Notes: a model not told the origin generated them from the letters alone. Positions 49,001-55,349 are shown, counted from the first letter of the stretch. The stretch is DNA of 64,000 nt from Priapulus caudatus (GCF_000485595.1 NW_014577078.1:411806-475805); one strand, 5' to 3'. Numbers and translations: made by a program.

Positions 49001-52000
49001 GAGAGAGGGAATAAAGGTGAATCATGGTAGTATGCGAACGTACTATTTTATACAAGTGGATCGGACATGCTTTGCGCTTGCCCCGAATCAGCGAGGCATA
49101 TTACAGTAGCAGCACGTCTTGGTGACAGAATACGCATTTCTGCCGGTAACGGGGTTCCGTAAAAATCCACAACCCGACTGAAGGACCGGATTTCGAATCT
49201 CGCTTACTTCAAAGGATCCTGTGAGATCCTGCAAATAGAGCAAAACAAGGACAGCACACCTTATCCCCATCCTAGGTCCTGACGACTTAGGTAGAACGAT
49301 ATCATGAAGACGCCTTCACAAATGCTCTCTTTATTTGTTACGCAATAACAGGGTGTAACGAACATAAGCCGTATATCGGGTATAGATTGCAATATATTTT
49401 CGAAAACACACGATATAAACAGGCGATAACACACTTCCGGATATCGATAATTTACGATACGGTTGGTATAGTACACAGAAATAAATTACTTGACACTTGC
49501 CTTTATGTCTATATTGTTAATGGGCTCGAAAATTATGCACTGGCGGTGTATATATTACGAAAGCACAATGCGTGCACGACGCATACAGTATTACTGGTAA
49601 GCGGCCACTGCATGGAGCACTGCGCAGTACTACTGCGCGGGCAGAGTGGGGCAGACGTGTGCGCGAGACACAGAGCACGGCAACTAGGGAGTCTATATAT
49701 AGCCTATGCTCACCTGAGTGCCCGCGCGCGCGCGATACAAGCTGAAGCGAGCACCCACTGTTTCAGTTTCAGTTTCAGTTTCAGTTTCAGTTTCAGCCAA
49801 TTATGCAGCAGGGGTATTGTGTATTCCAGCTACGTCAGTGCCTTCTGAGAGGGTATTCAGTACAGCGGGTGACATTGTTACGGCACAGAGGGCTGCACTG
49901 TCAGCGGAAAACATTGCCGTGCTTCTGTTTCTCAAGAAAAACATGAGAAATTAAATCATGTCATATAATACAATATATGATGATATTAAAACCATCAAAT
50001 TGTTACTATATCATGCATCGTATACACTTCCCAATACGTATTGGAAAATATTGCAATACGGTTTTGTCGTATTGCAATATATTGCAATACGGTTTTTGGT
50101 CGCAATACTCACCCCTAACCAAAACCGAGACGACTGGGATGATCATCTACTGTTCGTCGCGACGGCTTACCGAGCGACCGCACAGGCTTCTACTGGGTGT
50201 TCACCGAATTTAATGATGTTTGGAAGGGAGATACATATGCCAGTGGACGTCATGGTAGGACCACCGCCAGGTACCGTGGGGAAGTGTTCTCATGAGTACA
50301 TGCAATGGATCCAGGACGTCATGGGGGAAGCCTACGACTTTGCGAGAACAACATTAAAACAAGCGGCAAGACGACAGAAGCGGGCGTACGATAAAAGTGT
50401 TAGGCCAATTACCTTCCGAGAGGGAGAGTTCGCATGGTATTGGTACCTGCCGGCCGTTCGGAGAAAGTTAGGACATGGCTAGCAGGGGCCGTACTTAATT
50501 ATCCAGAAAGTGAGTGACCTACTCTACGTCATACAGCGGGAGCCACGGGCAAGAAGAAAAGTGGTGCACATCGACTACTATAAAACGGAGCAACCACTGG
50601 AAGATTGGCGAGAACCCCCGAGAGAAGAGCACAGGGAGCCCACAGACCATGTCGAGGAAGGCGATAATGAGGGGGAGGAAATCCCGTGGGAGTTATTATT
50701 TCAGGAACCGGCCCTAGAAGAGGAGGAAACGACGGAACAGGCCCATGAAGTAGATCTTGGTCTGAGGCGGGGGACAAGAGCCCGTAAACCACCACAGAGG
50801 ATGGATTTCTAGGGAAGGGGCCAACATTTTGTTTTGTTTTGTTTAGGGGGCAGGATCATCGCTTTGGATTTTGTTTATTTTGTTTTTTGGTTTTGGTTTA
50901 TTTAATTTTCTTTACTCAGGAGTCTCGATGGAATTGGAACTGATGCCGCGAGAGGGGGAGACGATCTCGGGAGGTGAGGAGAGCGAGGGCAGCAGGGGAA
51001 CTCGGCCACGGAGGAGGACGGGTACCCGAGGGGGGCAGTGGCCCAAGGAGATTACCGGCGCCCGACAGGTGGAGCGAGAGGCGGAGCGGAAGGCCCGTTT
51101 TTACCTGGTCAGGGCGGGGTGGTCGCCTCAGCGATGCTGGGAGGAGCGGCATCCAGAACGAGAGGTGACCCTCCTGGACCTCCCGTTCGCCTGGGGCTGG
51201 AAGCCGGCCAAGGACCAGGGCAGAACCCCTGTCTCGTCAATCGGCAGGGTCGCAACTGTCTACCAGGAAGGGGGAACGCCGCAGGATTTACGGGAGAGGA
51301 GGAAGGAGAGGAGCGATCGAAGGATAATGGGGAGGCGGCAACAGTTAAGGAGGGGCATGAAAGCGGTGGAGGAGGAAGAGTCGTATAGGGAGCAGCTGGA
51401 GAAGGAGGGGCAGGCGGAACGGGAGCAAGTAAGGTTCGAGTTGGAAGGGGCGAAGAAGGAGATAGTTACGTTGAAGGAGGAGGTAGGCAGATTGAGAGAG
51501 AGAGGTGAGACGAGAGGCTAGGGGGGAAGGAGAGGAAGGAAACACATTAGATACCTCAATTTATTTTATACTTATAACCGCTATATGTACAGGTAGAATT
51601 AGCCAAGAAGTAGTATTAATCGATTGTGATATTTTTATACATATATATATATATATATATATTGTTACTGTTACCGTGTTATAAAGTCTCACGAATAACT
51701 CAACTACCTCTCAGTATAGGAATATGAGTAAAAAGATATATATAGTATATACAGGACTCATTTATATTTTTGTTATACTGTAAAAGGGAATATAGGAGTT
51801 ATATTTATATAAAACAGAAAAGGCTTCGAAGTTTTATTTCACGGATACATTGGGGGAAGACAAAGGCGTATCCGAGGGCGGATACTAATAGAAGTTGGGG
51901 GAGTTGTGGAGATTTCGGGGGTGTGTAACTCACAAGAGCAGTAGACTAGATCCGGATGGATAGATTGAACTCACAGTATAGATGGAATAGCCATATATTG

Positions 52001-55000
52001 ACTAAAGAGAGGATAAAATATAGACCGCACATAAATATATCAAAACGCACGTTCATGGGCGCAGCCATCTTGGATCAGGCTATCACTGCTACTGCTATGG
52101 TCGGGGAAAACAAGGAGTGTTTACGCGAAAAGCGATAACGCGATAAATAGAATAGAATAAGCAACGCGGTTATGTACTAGTGGTCAACATGATATATGAG
52201 GAGATTGGATTAGAATAAATTGTCTTAGTTGTCGGAGAGAGGAATATTTACTTAGAAACGAGTTACATAAGATGATGCAATCATGGTACCAGCCACGGCT
52301 TGCGTCACGAGGTGAAAGCGATTGCACCAGCGAACGAAATCGGCGGGTGTTTTGACAACGCGTGCAAAACAACGGCACATAGGGGGCGTTGCCAGCTAGG
52401 TATATAAGGCGCACCAAATCGCAGCACGAGAGCATTATTTTTCAGGTTAGGTTTAGGTAGGAAGAAGAAGAGAAAGAAGGAGAAGAAGAAAAGCGTTATG
52501 TTTCAGGTCTAAGTAGGAAGAAGAAGAAGAAGAAGAAGAAGGGGACAAAGAGAAAGAGGGAGAAAGCATTTTAGGTCTCGAGGAGTGAGATAACGGAGGG
52601 ACGAGAAGCACGGGTTTTCAGGAAGGAAAGAAGACTACAGGGAAAAGGAGGGATCAGCCGGGATCTTTCACTACAGGTGGAGAAGAACGGGATTTCAGTT
52701 AGGTGGAGCCAGGAGCGACTACGAGGGAGACACCCGTGGAGGCTGCCTAGGTCTACGCGAAGCAAGGACGACCGTGAGAGAGGAAGACGAAGCCGGCGAC
52801 GCGTTAATGCTGTAATATTAGATGAGATAGATATAGGATCCGATGCATATACGAATGCAGGGGAATTATTTGTAAACTAGTAGAAAGCAATAAAACTATA
52901 ACCGTACAGTTAAATGAATCTAACTGTGTTCTGTTCCACTGGTACTACCTGTTATTTGCTACGGGCATCACCGTCCTGCCTAATATACCGGCAGGAGCGA
53001 ACACTGAATCCAAACAACTAGGACGCGCGTTATTTATATAATGCCTGTCGTACCGTAGTCGCTACCCTTAGGGCCATTACACAAGCAATGCGAGCACTGC
53101 ATGTGTTTGCCAGCTAGAGGGGTGAGGGGGCATATATTGCCCCCTCCAGAATTTTTTTTATAAAATGTGCAATTTGGTGCATTCTAAGCTATTCTGAACA
53201 CATTGTATGAGACTTTCCAACAGTGATTTTCTTTTTAAGAGTGATTTTCGTCAGCGAGGCGGTGTTTTGGACAAATTTCTATGTGGCGGCTGAGAATTTG
53301 AGCGAGGCGTCCCGCCTCGCTCGTGTCAATGCAGGGGAAACCCTGGGTTGTCTATGAATGCAAATGCACTTCACTCGGTCATTTATACACGCACGCAGTT
53401 ATACTGGTTTCCTGGTGCTCTACTATGCGGCGCTGGCATACATGATTAAGCATCATTTTAGCAGGTTTATTATTTCCGTGATTTTCTGCAATAAGATATA
53501 AGCAAAAGACCAACTAAAATATGTGAAAAATACATACCGATGGGTATGATGTACGGTACCGTCTGGCAGAATTCTGTCTGCCGACACGTAGTATAGCTCC
53601 GGGAAAACACCGACAAACTGTTTACATTTTTTATATTAGTGTTCCACTGCCTATGATTAGGCAGTGGAGATATTTCTATGGTATTTGAACAAATAAACAC
53701 AAAACAAGGCTAGTTTTATTAGATTTCCTGCTGGTGAAATAAGGTAAATTACTTATTACAATTTCTTACAAAAACACGTTAAGGTCAGCAATAAATTGTT
53801 CATTTTAAGGGGTCAGTGGGGTGACCCCAAACATGGTATATTTTTTTTTGGCTTAAGCACGTACATTGAATAAAGTATTACTCACGTGATGAAGTGTTAT
53901 TTGTATATTCAAAACTTCTCGGACCACCTAACCTAGTGCCCTCTTGGCATTGTTAATTTTCACTGAGTCATACATATTTCCATTTTCTACCAGATCTCAT
54001 TTAACCCACAAGGTACCAAGGTCTTGACGGCAAGTGCAGACAAAACGGCACGGTTATGGAGCCCAGACACTGGAGAGTGTACACAGATACTAGAAGGTCA
54101 TGTGGATGAAATCTTCAGCTGTGTGTTTAACTATGAAGGAGACACCATCATCACAGGTATATAAGCTTGCACATGAGATGAGTTATGTGAGTTTGTTTTG
54201 ATTTGTAGTTTTCTTACACATTTCAGGTCATACTATGCAGCTATCAGGCATTTTTGCTCACATGCTTAGAGCAGCTCATTCATGACAAATTAAGGCAATC
54301 TGCCCACGCAGCTGTCAACAATACTAACAAATTTTCCATAAAGCATGCTTTACTTATCTTGAGGTATACCCTCACTTGATTGATCAACACATAAACTGTC
54401 CCCGTAACCTTAAAAACAAGCATTGTGCGAATATTCCAGCAGTCCATAACTGTAGTAAATGATTCCATATTAATTATAGCAGAAGTTAGTGGTACTATAG
54501 AAACAAGGGCAGGTGGGAGTTGGGTCTTAAATGTACGTGACAAAGACCATTCTAAGCCAGAGTGCATTTCATTCCTTAGCTTAAGGCAGTAGTCACAATA
54601 TTAGAGCACAATTCTCAATGACATCACCTGCAATCTTTTTATATTGTACATATGGTCAATGTTTAGGGTCAATGGGCAACGTTTAGTGGCGCTGAGATGG
54701 TCTATGTCCCCCAGGGTACTGCCGGAATGTACCCTGGTACTATCTAATATGCCGGACCGTACCTCTCCTACTCCACTAACGAGTCTAGGGAGTTGCCTAC
54801 GCCTACTCCCTAACCCTAACCCTAACCCCAACCCTAACCCTAATCCTAACCATATCAAATAGTTACCAGGGTACGTTCCAGTATACCGTACCGTACCCAG
54901 GGTACGTTCCGGCAGTCCCCTGGGGGACATAGACCCTATGAGCTTTAGTGGCTGTATGACCATATGTCGCCAGATGTGTCTTTTTAGCATTGATATACAT

Positions 55001-55349
55001 GTTTCACAAACACTGCGGATGATACAGACACCCTGTAATAGTAGTTATAGTGTCATGATTTAGATGCTGCCAGCAGAACAATTGCCAATAATCTGTATAG
55101 TGGCTGTTTGGAATTTTGTGCTGCCACTTAGTAAATCTGTACGGTGTAAGCCATCTCTGAAGTTTTTCCTCACCCCTCACGGTTTCAGTGACACTGGTTT
55201 ATACAGTTTTAGTACAAATCCGGCTCTTGTTGCTAGGTGTCCTAAAACGTTTTGATTTTATGATCAAATTGTAACAAAATGCTTTAATTGTAAATCATAC
55301 TTTTTCTTCTTCAGGGAGTAAAGACAACACATGTCGAGTTTGGAAATGA
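10004..55349 (+). CDS. DAW1: Dynein assembly factor with WD repeats 1 (DAW1/WDR69/ODA16), 12 exons, complete
   Basis: Joining 10004-10043, 17242-17314, 18189-18280, 21486-21538, 21794-21975, 22198-22297, 37763-37870, 40488-40598, 44939-45056, 45336-45508, 53994-54156 and 55315-55349 gives 1248 nt, or 415 residues plus stop. That is the same length as human DAW1 as I know it. All eleven introns are GT-AG and every phase agrees. Residues 1-86 are the conserved N-terminal part (start [14 protein letters not shown]); residues from about 88 to 415 hold eight WD blades with repeated TGSxDxTxxxW signatures, ending [11 protein letters not shown]. Known role: a cytoplasmic adaptor that links preassembled outer dynein arms to intraflagellar transport for delivery into cilia. 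An in-frame ATG at 9995 would add three residues; I prefer 10004 because it matches the family start. The coding part is under 3 percent of the 45 kb span; introns 1, 6 and 10 are swollen by transposons. Confidence 0.96.
10044..11035. other. DAW1 intron 1, unassigned part
   Basis: No gene seen. Includes a partial right arm of the telomere-repeat MITE family at about 10480-10545 (CCCAGGG, then TACCCTGGGGGACATAGACC). Confidence 0.6.
11039..11525 (+). repeat. Large-unit tandem repeat, about three copies
   Basis: The start word GCTATAGGCGGCAGG recurs at about 11039, 11211 and 11404, so units are about 172 and 193 bp. Each unit contains ACGAGTTG, ATTCTAGAATT-like and GTGAATATTGAGTTTATTGA segments. 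The last unit is partial. Confidence 0.8.
11732..12122. mobile_element. Palindromic MITE with repeated CTACTCCCA/TTCGTCTAC words, copy 1
   Basis: Arms start GCGGGTTATTCCCGGTTGG and end in the inverse of GCGGTAACATCCCAGTTGG. Flanks CATGCCCAT and CCATGCCAT look like a 9 bp duplication with a small change. Both arms carry short repeated words of the TTTCGTCTAC / CTACTCCCA type. A second copy is at 17475-17740. Confidence 0.7.
12913..13594. mobile_element. TTAA-flanked DNA element with long inverted repeats
   Basis: Inverted repeats of about 110 bp (12913 onward and back from 13594, starting AGGACAATTGAAGTCAAATT) are flanked by TTAA on both sides. TTAA duplications point to piggyBac or Kolobok; the AGG terminus favours Kolobok. 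It has one short ORF and no transposase, so it is non-autonomous. Confidence 0.78.
13101..13377 (+). pseudogene. Short acidic ORF inside TTAA element
   Basis: From the ATG at 13101 the frame reads [19 protein letters not shown] and meets a stop near 13188. A neighbouring frame continues [14 protein letters not shown] and runs to 13377. The acidic start followed by a FEPEYT segment resembles the small P2X7-tail-like proteins scattered in invertebrate genomes. That is a recollection of pattern, not an alignment. It may be a gene fragment captured by the element. Confidence 0.4.
14299..16114. repeat. Composite of repeats with long G and C runs
   Basis: Outer words GCCAGTGGCGTAGA (14299) and ATCTACGCCCTGGC (ending about 16114) form an imperfect inverted pair. 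Inside are several C or G runs of 7-11 bases and two related blocks of about 110 bp (about 15665-15770 and 16000-16110), each with CAATAAGTGxGGGGGGAT. These look like decayed DNA-element ends. The ORFs here are not convincing. Confidence 0.5.
16115..17241. other. DAW1 intron 1, unassigned right part
   Basis: AT-rich and without a recognised gene. Contains a small hairpin at 16735-16771 (AAGAGTATATAATGGGAG pairing with CTCCCATATATACTCTT). Confidence 0.55.
17242..17314 (+). CDS. DAW1: DAW1 exon 2
   Basis: Acceptor TTATTTCAG, donor GTATGT. Encodes the [20 protein letters not shown] region of the N-terminal part. Confidence 0.92.
17475..17740. mobile_element. Palindromic MITE with repeated CTACTCCCA words, copy 2
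   Basis: Shares TTTATTCCCGGTTGGCCTAC and the central CACTAAATAATTATTT segment with 11732-12122, and ends in the inverse words (GGGAGTAGGCGAATGGGA). An ATCT microsatellite precedes it at about 17425-17450. No gene. Confidence 0.65.
18189..18280 (+). CDS. DAW1: DAW1 exon 3
   Basis: Acceptor TTGTTTAG. The donor that keeps the frame is the weak GTATCC at 18281. A stronger GTGAGT 18 nt downstream would add an in-frame stop. Encodes [16 protein letters not shown]. Confidence 0.88.
19051..19060. other. Assembly gap (10 Ns)
   Basis: Ten Ns mark a join of unknown true length. The gypsy fragment begins directly after it. Confidence 0.99.
19061..20765 (+). pseudogene. Ty3/gypsy pol fragment (RT and RNase H), copy A
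   Basis: This belongs to the same element family as 23120-35209. Recognisable parts are [20 protein letters not shown] (about 19650), LDLKSGYF (19750), the catalytic YIDD motif (about 19939-19950), an [17 protein letters not shown] segment (about 20065) and the RNase H start [16 protein letters not shown] (about 20360). Stops near 19505, 19920 and 20133 and frame changes break it. It starts at the N gap and its match to copy B stops at about 20765, so both ends are truncated. It is better preserved than copy B over the same stretch. Confidence 0.85.
21486..21538 (+). CDS. DAW1: DAW1 exon 4
   Basis: Acceptor TTAAATAG, donor GTAAGT. Encodes [17 protein letters not shown], the end of the N-terminal part. 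It completes the codon begun in exon 3 as arginine. Confidence 0.9.
21794..21975 (+). CDS. DAW1: DAW1 exon 5 (first WD blades)
   Basis: Acceptor TTTTAAG, donor GTATGT. Starts [14 protein letters not shown] and contains [13 protein letters not shown] and [13 protein letters not shown]. Confidence 0.95.
22198..22297 (+). CDS. DAW1: DAW1 exon 6
   Basis: Acceptor CATTTTAG, donor GTAAGT. Contains [12 protein letters not shown] and GHTAEI. The intron after it is 15.5 kb long and holds the gypsy element. Confidence 0.95.
22512..22980 (+). mobile_element. 5' fragment of a second Harbinger-like element
   Basis: Starts with the terminal-repeat-like GGGGCCCGTTGTCAGAAAC. The frame from 22693 gives, after one stop, an N-terminal segment ([13 protein letters not shown], then [17 protein letters not shown]) that resembles the region before the DDE domain of HARBI1-like transposases. 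It ends at a good donor (GTGAGT after 22917). The rest of the element is missing. A miniature with the same ends is at 36297-36369. Confidence 0.55.
23120..23371 (+). repeat. 5' LTR-related segment
   Basis: Starts TGTAATACCGC and matches 34749-35044, apart from about 45 bp missing near its start and point changes. The match stops at 23371, followed by TGGTTCCTGTCAC, which could be the primer-binding site. Confidence 0.75.
23707..25280 (+). pseudogene. Gypsy gag, interrupted by a MITE
   Basis: From the ATG at 23707 ([15 protein letters not shown]) the capsid-like region includes [20 protein letters not shown] and a [17 protein letters not shown] segment typical of retrotransposon gag. A frameshift near 24240 and the insertion at 24322-24722 split it. 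It resumes [15 protein letters not shown] and ends with a zinc knuckle of CX2CX4HX4C type ([14 protein letters not shown], about 25236-25277), which binds RNA in this family. Confidence 0.8.
24322..24722. mobile_element. Harbinger-type MITE in gag, TAA duplication
   Basis: Ends AGGCCCGTCTCCACACACG and the inverse CGTGTGTGGAGACAGGCCT, with TAA at 24319-24321 and 24723-24725. A 3 bp TWA duplication is the PIF/Harbinger hallmark. It is 401 bp with no transposase. The host gag reads on across it. Confidence 0.85.
25414..25770 (+). pseudogene. Gypsy aspartic protease
   Basis: [15 protein letters not shown] contains the catalytic DTGS at about 25495. An ALLGFNFM segment near 25710 matches the usual second half of retropepsins. 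A stop and frame change lie between 25596 and 25612. Confidence 0.75.
26098..26379. mobile_element. Telomere-repeat MITE, copy 2
   Basis: The left arm is GCTCATAGGGTCTATGTCCC and the right arm inverts it (GGACATAGACCCTTCAGC). The middle carries four GGTTAG-type units (about 26195-26220), the TTAGGG telomere word in tandem. Inserted in the gypsy element between protease and RT. The flanking duplication is unclear here. Confidence 0.75.
26800..28770 (+). pseudogene. Gypsy RT/RNase H, copy B, saturated with small indels
   Basis: Nucleotide for nucleotide this matches copy A (19061-20765), but with one-base insertions or deletions roughly every 10-30 bases and few substitutions in between. Examples are the counterparts of the VDYRQLNR and QKLLNR segments at about 27480 and 27720. 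No usable frame remains. The pattern looks more like uncorrected reads than natural decay. Confidence 0.75.
28834..30488 (+). pseudogene. Gypsy integrase and C-terminal domain
   Basis: The zinc-binding part has [12 protein letters not shown] followed by CIICKARK (about 29385-29510). The core begins [11 protein letters not shown] (first D), continues with LLSDNGT near 29748 and reaches the catalytic glutamate in [10 protein letters not shown] (about 29870). A C-terminal [20 protein letters not shown] and chromo-like HVDNM segment follows (about 30185-30390). Frames change near 29205 and 29620-29850. A 68-bp tandem duplication lies at 28838-28974. Confidence 0.82.
28838..28974 (+). repeat. 68-bp tandem duplication
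   Basis: CAACCGCAAGCAGCGCCATC starts at 28838 and again at 28906; the two copies differ by a few bases. Inside the gypsy pol region. Confidence 0.8.
30460..30900. mobile_element. 441-bp MITE with CTG target duplication
   Basis: Perfect inverted ends AGGCGTGTTCAGGAGAGCGA, inward from both sides, with CTG at 30457-30459 and 30901-30903. Subterminal GAGCGCTCG words repeat in both orientations. The 3 bp duplication suggests PIF/Harbinger. It sits in the C-terminal tail of the gypsy pol frame, which reads on after it. Confidence 0.82.
32434..32916 (+). CDS. Unrecognised ORF in gypsy 3' region
   Basis: 160 residues uninterrupted. There is no signal peptide, membrane segment or motif I recognise. 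It lies downstream of integrase, where some gypsy elements carry an extra gene. Its arrangement could also be chance, since overlapping frames on both strands are open here. Weak. Confidence 0.3.
   Translation: MSATSRFNQTAHDEQLRHAPPQQGAARPGGATAQMILCESAHPTHKRRANRHGDDHEHPHDAHRPLYTVSRCHCLLDIPHTTPVRAQSTGRPPSRRPRLIYGGTPGQTTYSSWSTFLDDVLRFRRLNPGFTVVHLSDEACAIQIVPIEEVPLPGVALGNQ
33146..33310. repeat. Dispersed repeat with 22-bp perfect inverted arms
   Basis: GCTGGCAGCTATGGATCCGT (33161 on) pairs perfectly with its inverse ending at 33222. The following GC-rich part (CCGCGG, then CGGAACTGCGCGCAAGAT) is found inverted at 56428-56590. Confidence 0.7.
34749..35209 (+). repeat. 3' LTR
   Basis: Starts TGTAATACCGC after a polypurine tract and may end GGGTGTAACA at 35209. 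A TATAAT-type box is at about 34936. An ATTAAAG polyadenylation-like word is at about 35127, followed by a T/G-rich stretch. Only 34749-35044 matches the 5' copy; the next bases are GTAAGT. Confidence 0.7.
35210..37762. other. DAW1 intron 6, right part
   Basis: No gene recognised. Includes a short CA-rich stretch at about 36210-36260 and the mini-element at 36297-36369. Confidence 0.5.
36297..36369. mobile_element. 73-bp miniature TIR element
   Basis: GGGGCCTGTTGTCAGAAAC and the inverse GTTTCTGACAATGGGCTCC are nearly joined end to end. The same terminal sequence begins the Harbinger-like fragment at 22512. Confidence 0.65.
37763..37870 (+). CDS. DAW1: DAW1 exon 7
   Basis: Acceptor TTGTAACAG, donor GTAAGT. 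Encodes [20 protein letters not shown] and LWDVETG. It is exactly 36 codons in phase 0, with an in-frame ATG. Confidence 0.95.
38556..39884 (+). pseudogene. Unrecognised open frame split by a TTAA element
   Basis: 38556-38751 and 39672-39884 are in the same reading register once the 920 bp element and one TTAA copy are set aside. Together they would form about 135 residues. The first part is polar ([19 protein letters not shown]); the second has an ordered, partly hydrophobic look ([17 protein letters not shown]). I do not recognise it. It may be part of an older transposase. It lies in DAW1 intron 7. Confidence 0.4.
38752..39671. mobile_element. 920-bp TTAA-flanked element with 150-bp inverted repeats
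   Basis: Ends AGGCATAATAGGCCC inward from both sides, with inverted arms 38752-38906 and 39518-39671 and TTAA directly outside each end. Similar in design to 12913-13594 (TTAA plus AGG terminus). The interior has no transposase and includes CGCACGCATGCA repeats near 39000. Confidence 0.82.
40488..40598 (+). CDS. DAW1: DAW1 exon 8
   Basis: Acceptor TATTGCAG, donor GTATGT. Encodes [12 protein letters not shown] and [12 protein letters not shown]. 37 codons in phase 0. Confidence 0.95.
40599..42018. other. DAW1 intron 8, left part
   Basis: AT-rich with scattered short ORFs; nothing recognised. Confidence 0.5.
42019..42805 (-). repeat. LTR of a minus-strand retrotransposon
   Basis: On the minus strand it starts TGTAACGCCGC (42805) and ends TTTTGTAACA (42019). 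The purine-rich tract AGTGGGGGGAGAAG lies just upstream of its start. A TATAAAAG box (complement of 42241-42248) fits a U3 promoter. Inside are a CAG run (about 42123-42156) and short tandem repeats (ACCTATAACCGAGTCGTAGC twice at about 42659-42711). Confidence 0.7.
42806..43520 (-). pseudogene. 3' internal remnant of the minus-strand LTR element
   Basis: A 123-residue minus-strand frame (43466-43095) is proline-rich, then acidic ([16 protein letters not shown]), with an alanine-rich segment near the end. It lies upstream of the polypurine tract, where the last gene of an LTR element ends. Family not determined; no RT or integrase remains. Confidence 0.5.
43521..44938. other. DAW1 intron 8, right part
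   Basis: No gene, RNA or repeat recognised. Confidence 0.5.
44939..45056 (+). CDS. DAW1: DAW1 exon 9
   Basis: Acceptor TTTTGTCAG, donor GTGAGG. Encodes [12 protein letters not shown] and [16 protein letters not shown]. Confidence 0.95.
45336..45508 (+). CDS. DAW1: DAW1 exon 10
   Basis: Acceptor TTTGTAG, donor GTAAAT. Encodes [17 protein letters not shown] and GHEGEISK. The WD signature here is weaker ([11 protein letters not shown]), as it also is in the family. Confidence 0.93.
46309..48249 (+). pseudogene. Gypsy pol: RT and RNase H
   Basis: Residues before RT include [20 protein letters not shown] blocks: [20 protein letters not shown] (about 46963), [20 protein letters not shown] (47062), [16 protein letters not shown] (47158), [17 protein letters not shown] (47263) and the catalytic FLDD (about 47357-47368). 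RNase [16 protein letters not shown] (about 47780), [20 protein letters not shown] and a [14 protein letters not shown] end (about 48090). Stops at 47066, 47252 and 48004 and a frameshift near 47590 make it inactive. A repeat of the VRF segment at 47028-47065 marks a small internal duplication. Confidence 0.88.
48700..50812 (+). pseudogene. Gypsy integrase, split by a hAT fragment
   Basis: Decayed core pieces run from about 48960 to 49300, including GPDFESRL and an [10 protein letters not shown]-like stretch over several frames. The frame resumes at about 50118 with [19 protein letters not shown] and [18 protein letters not shown], the standard end of the gypsy integrase core. It continues to [10 protein letters not shown] (about 50555) and a glutamate-rich tail ending at 50812. 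Stops and frame changes are frequent. Confidence 0.8.
49303..50117 (+). mobile_element. hAT transposon 3' fragment
   Basis: The frame ending at 49954 encodes [20 protein letters not shown] followed by LLFLKKNM, the hAT C-terminal dimerisation signature. The element's right end is probably CTCACCCCTA at about 50117. No matching left end is seen. A TTTCAG hexamer is repeated about six times at 49761-49796. Its insertion separates two parts of a gypsy integrase. Confidence 0.75.
50928..51521 (+). CDS. Extra ORF after gypsy pol, basic N-terminus and coiled coil
   Basis: 197 residues without a stop, in an element whose pol is broken several times. Residues 1-45 are glutamate/glycine/arginine-rich, including [11 protein letters not shown]. 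Residues 46-110 have an ordered, tryptophan-containing look ([15 protein letters not shown], then [13 protein letters not shown]). Residues 125-195 are strongly helical and charged ([14 protein letters not shown], then [10 protein letters not shown]), a probable coiled coil. There is no membrane segment or signal peptide, so it is not an obvious envelope. It is followed directly by the polypurine tract. I do not recognise the family; a displaced gag-like or accessory protein is possible. Confidence 0.5.
   Translation: MELELMPREGETISGGEESEGSRGTRPRRRTGTRGGQWPKEITGARQVEREAERKARFYLVRAGWSPQRCWEERHPEREVTLLDLPFAWGWKPAKDQGRTPVSSIGRVATVYQEGGTPQDLRERRKERSDRRIMGRRQQLRRGMKAVEEEESYREQLEKEGQAEREQVRFELEGAKKEIVTLKEEVGRLRERGETRG
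51546..52990 (+). repeat. LTR-like region of second gypsy element
   Basis: Follows the purine tract GGGGGGAAGGAGAGGAAGGA. Contains a TATATAAGG promoter box at about 52401, GAA-rich tracts (52458-52560) and AATAAA at about 52889. The exact ends are not clear (TGTTACTGTTACCGTG at about 51662 is one possible start), and there is no 5' partner to compare with. Confidence 0.5.
52991..53993. other. DAW1 intron 10, right part
   Basis: No gene recognised. A short GC-rich inverted pair (GCGAGGCG/CGCCTCGC) is at about 53256-53320. Confidence 0.45.
53994..54156 (+). CDS. DAW1: DAW1 exon 11
   Basis: Acceptor TTTCTACCAG, donor GTATAT. Encodes [18 protein letters not shown] and [14 protein letters not shown]. 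Confidence 0.95.
54691..54943. mobile_element. Telomere-repeat MITE, copy 3 (best preserved)
   Basis: Exact 9 bp flanking duplication TTTAGTGGC (54682-54690 and 54944-54952). Inverted arms GCTGAGATGGTCTATGTCCC and the inverse ending CATAGACCCTATGAGC. The centre holds about six CCCTAA/CCCCAA units (54806-54850). 253 bp, no ORF. The 9 bp duplication fits a Mutator-like superfamily. Confidence 0.88.
55315..55349 (+). CDS. DAW1: DAW1 exon 12 (last, with stop)
   Basis: Acceptor CTTCTTCAG. Encodes [11 protein letters not shown] and TGA. The conserved C-terminus shows the gene is complete. Confidence 0.95.

Larger units (their letters stand above)
46270..52990 (+). mobile_element. Second Ty3/gypsy element, 5' truncated, with nested hAT fragment
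   Basis: Starts in the linker before RT (no gag, no protease, no 5' LTR), then RT, RNase H, integrase (split by a hAT fragment at about 49303-50117), an integrase tail, a separate 197-residue ORF, a polypurine tract (51518-51545) and an LTR-like region. Codon use and GC are higher than in the surrounding introns. It lies in DAW1 intron 10 in the same orientation. Confidence 0.8.
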
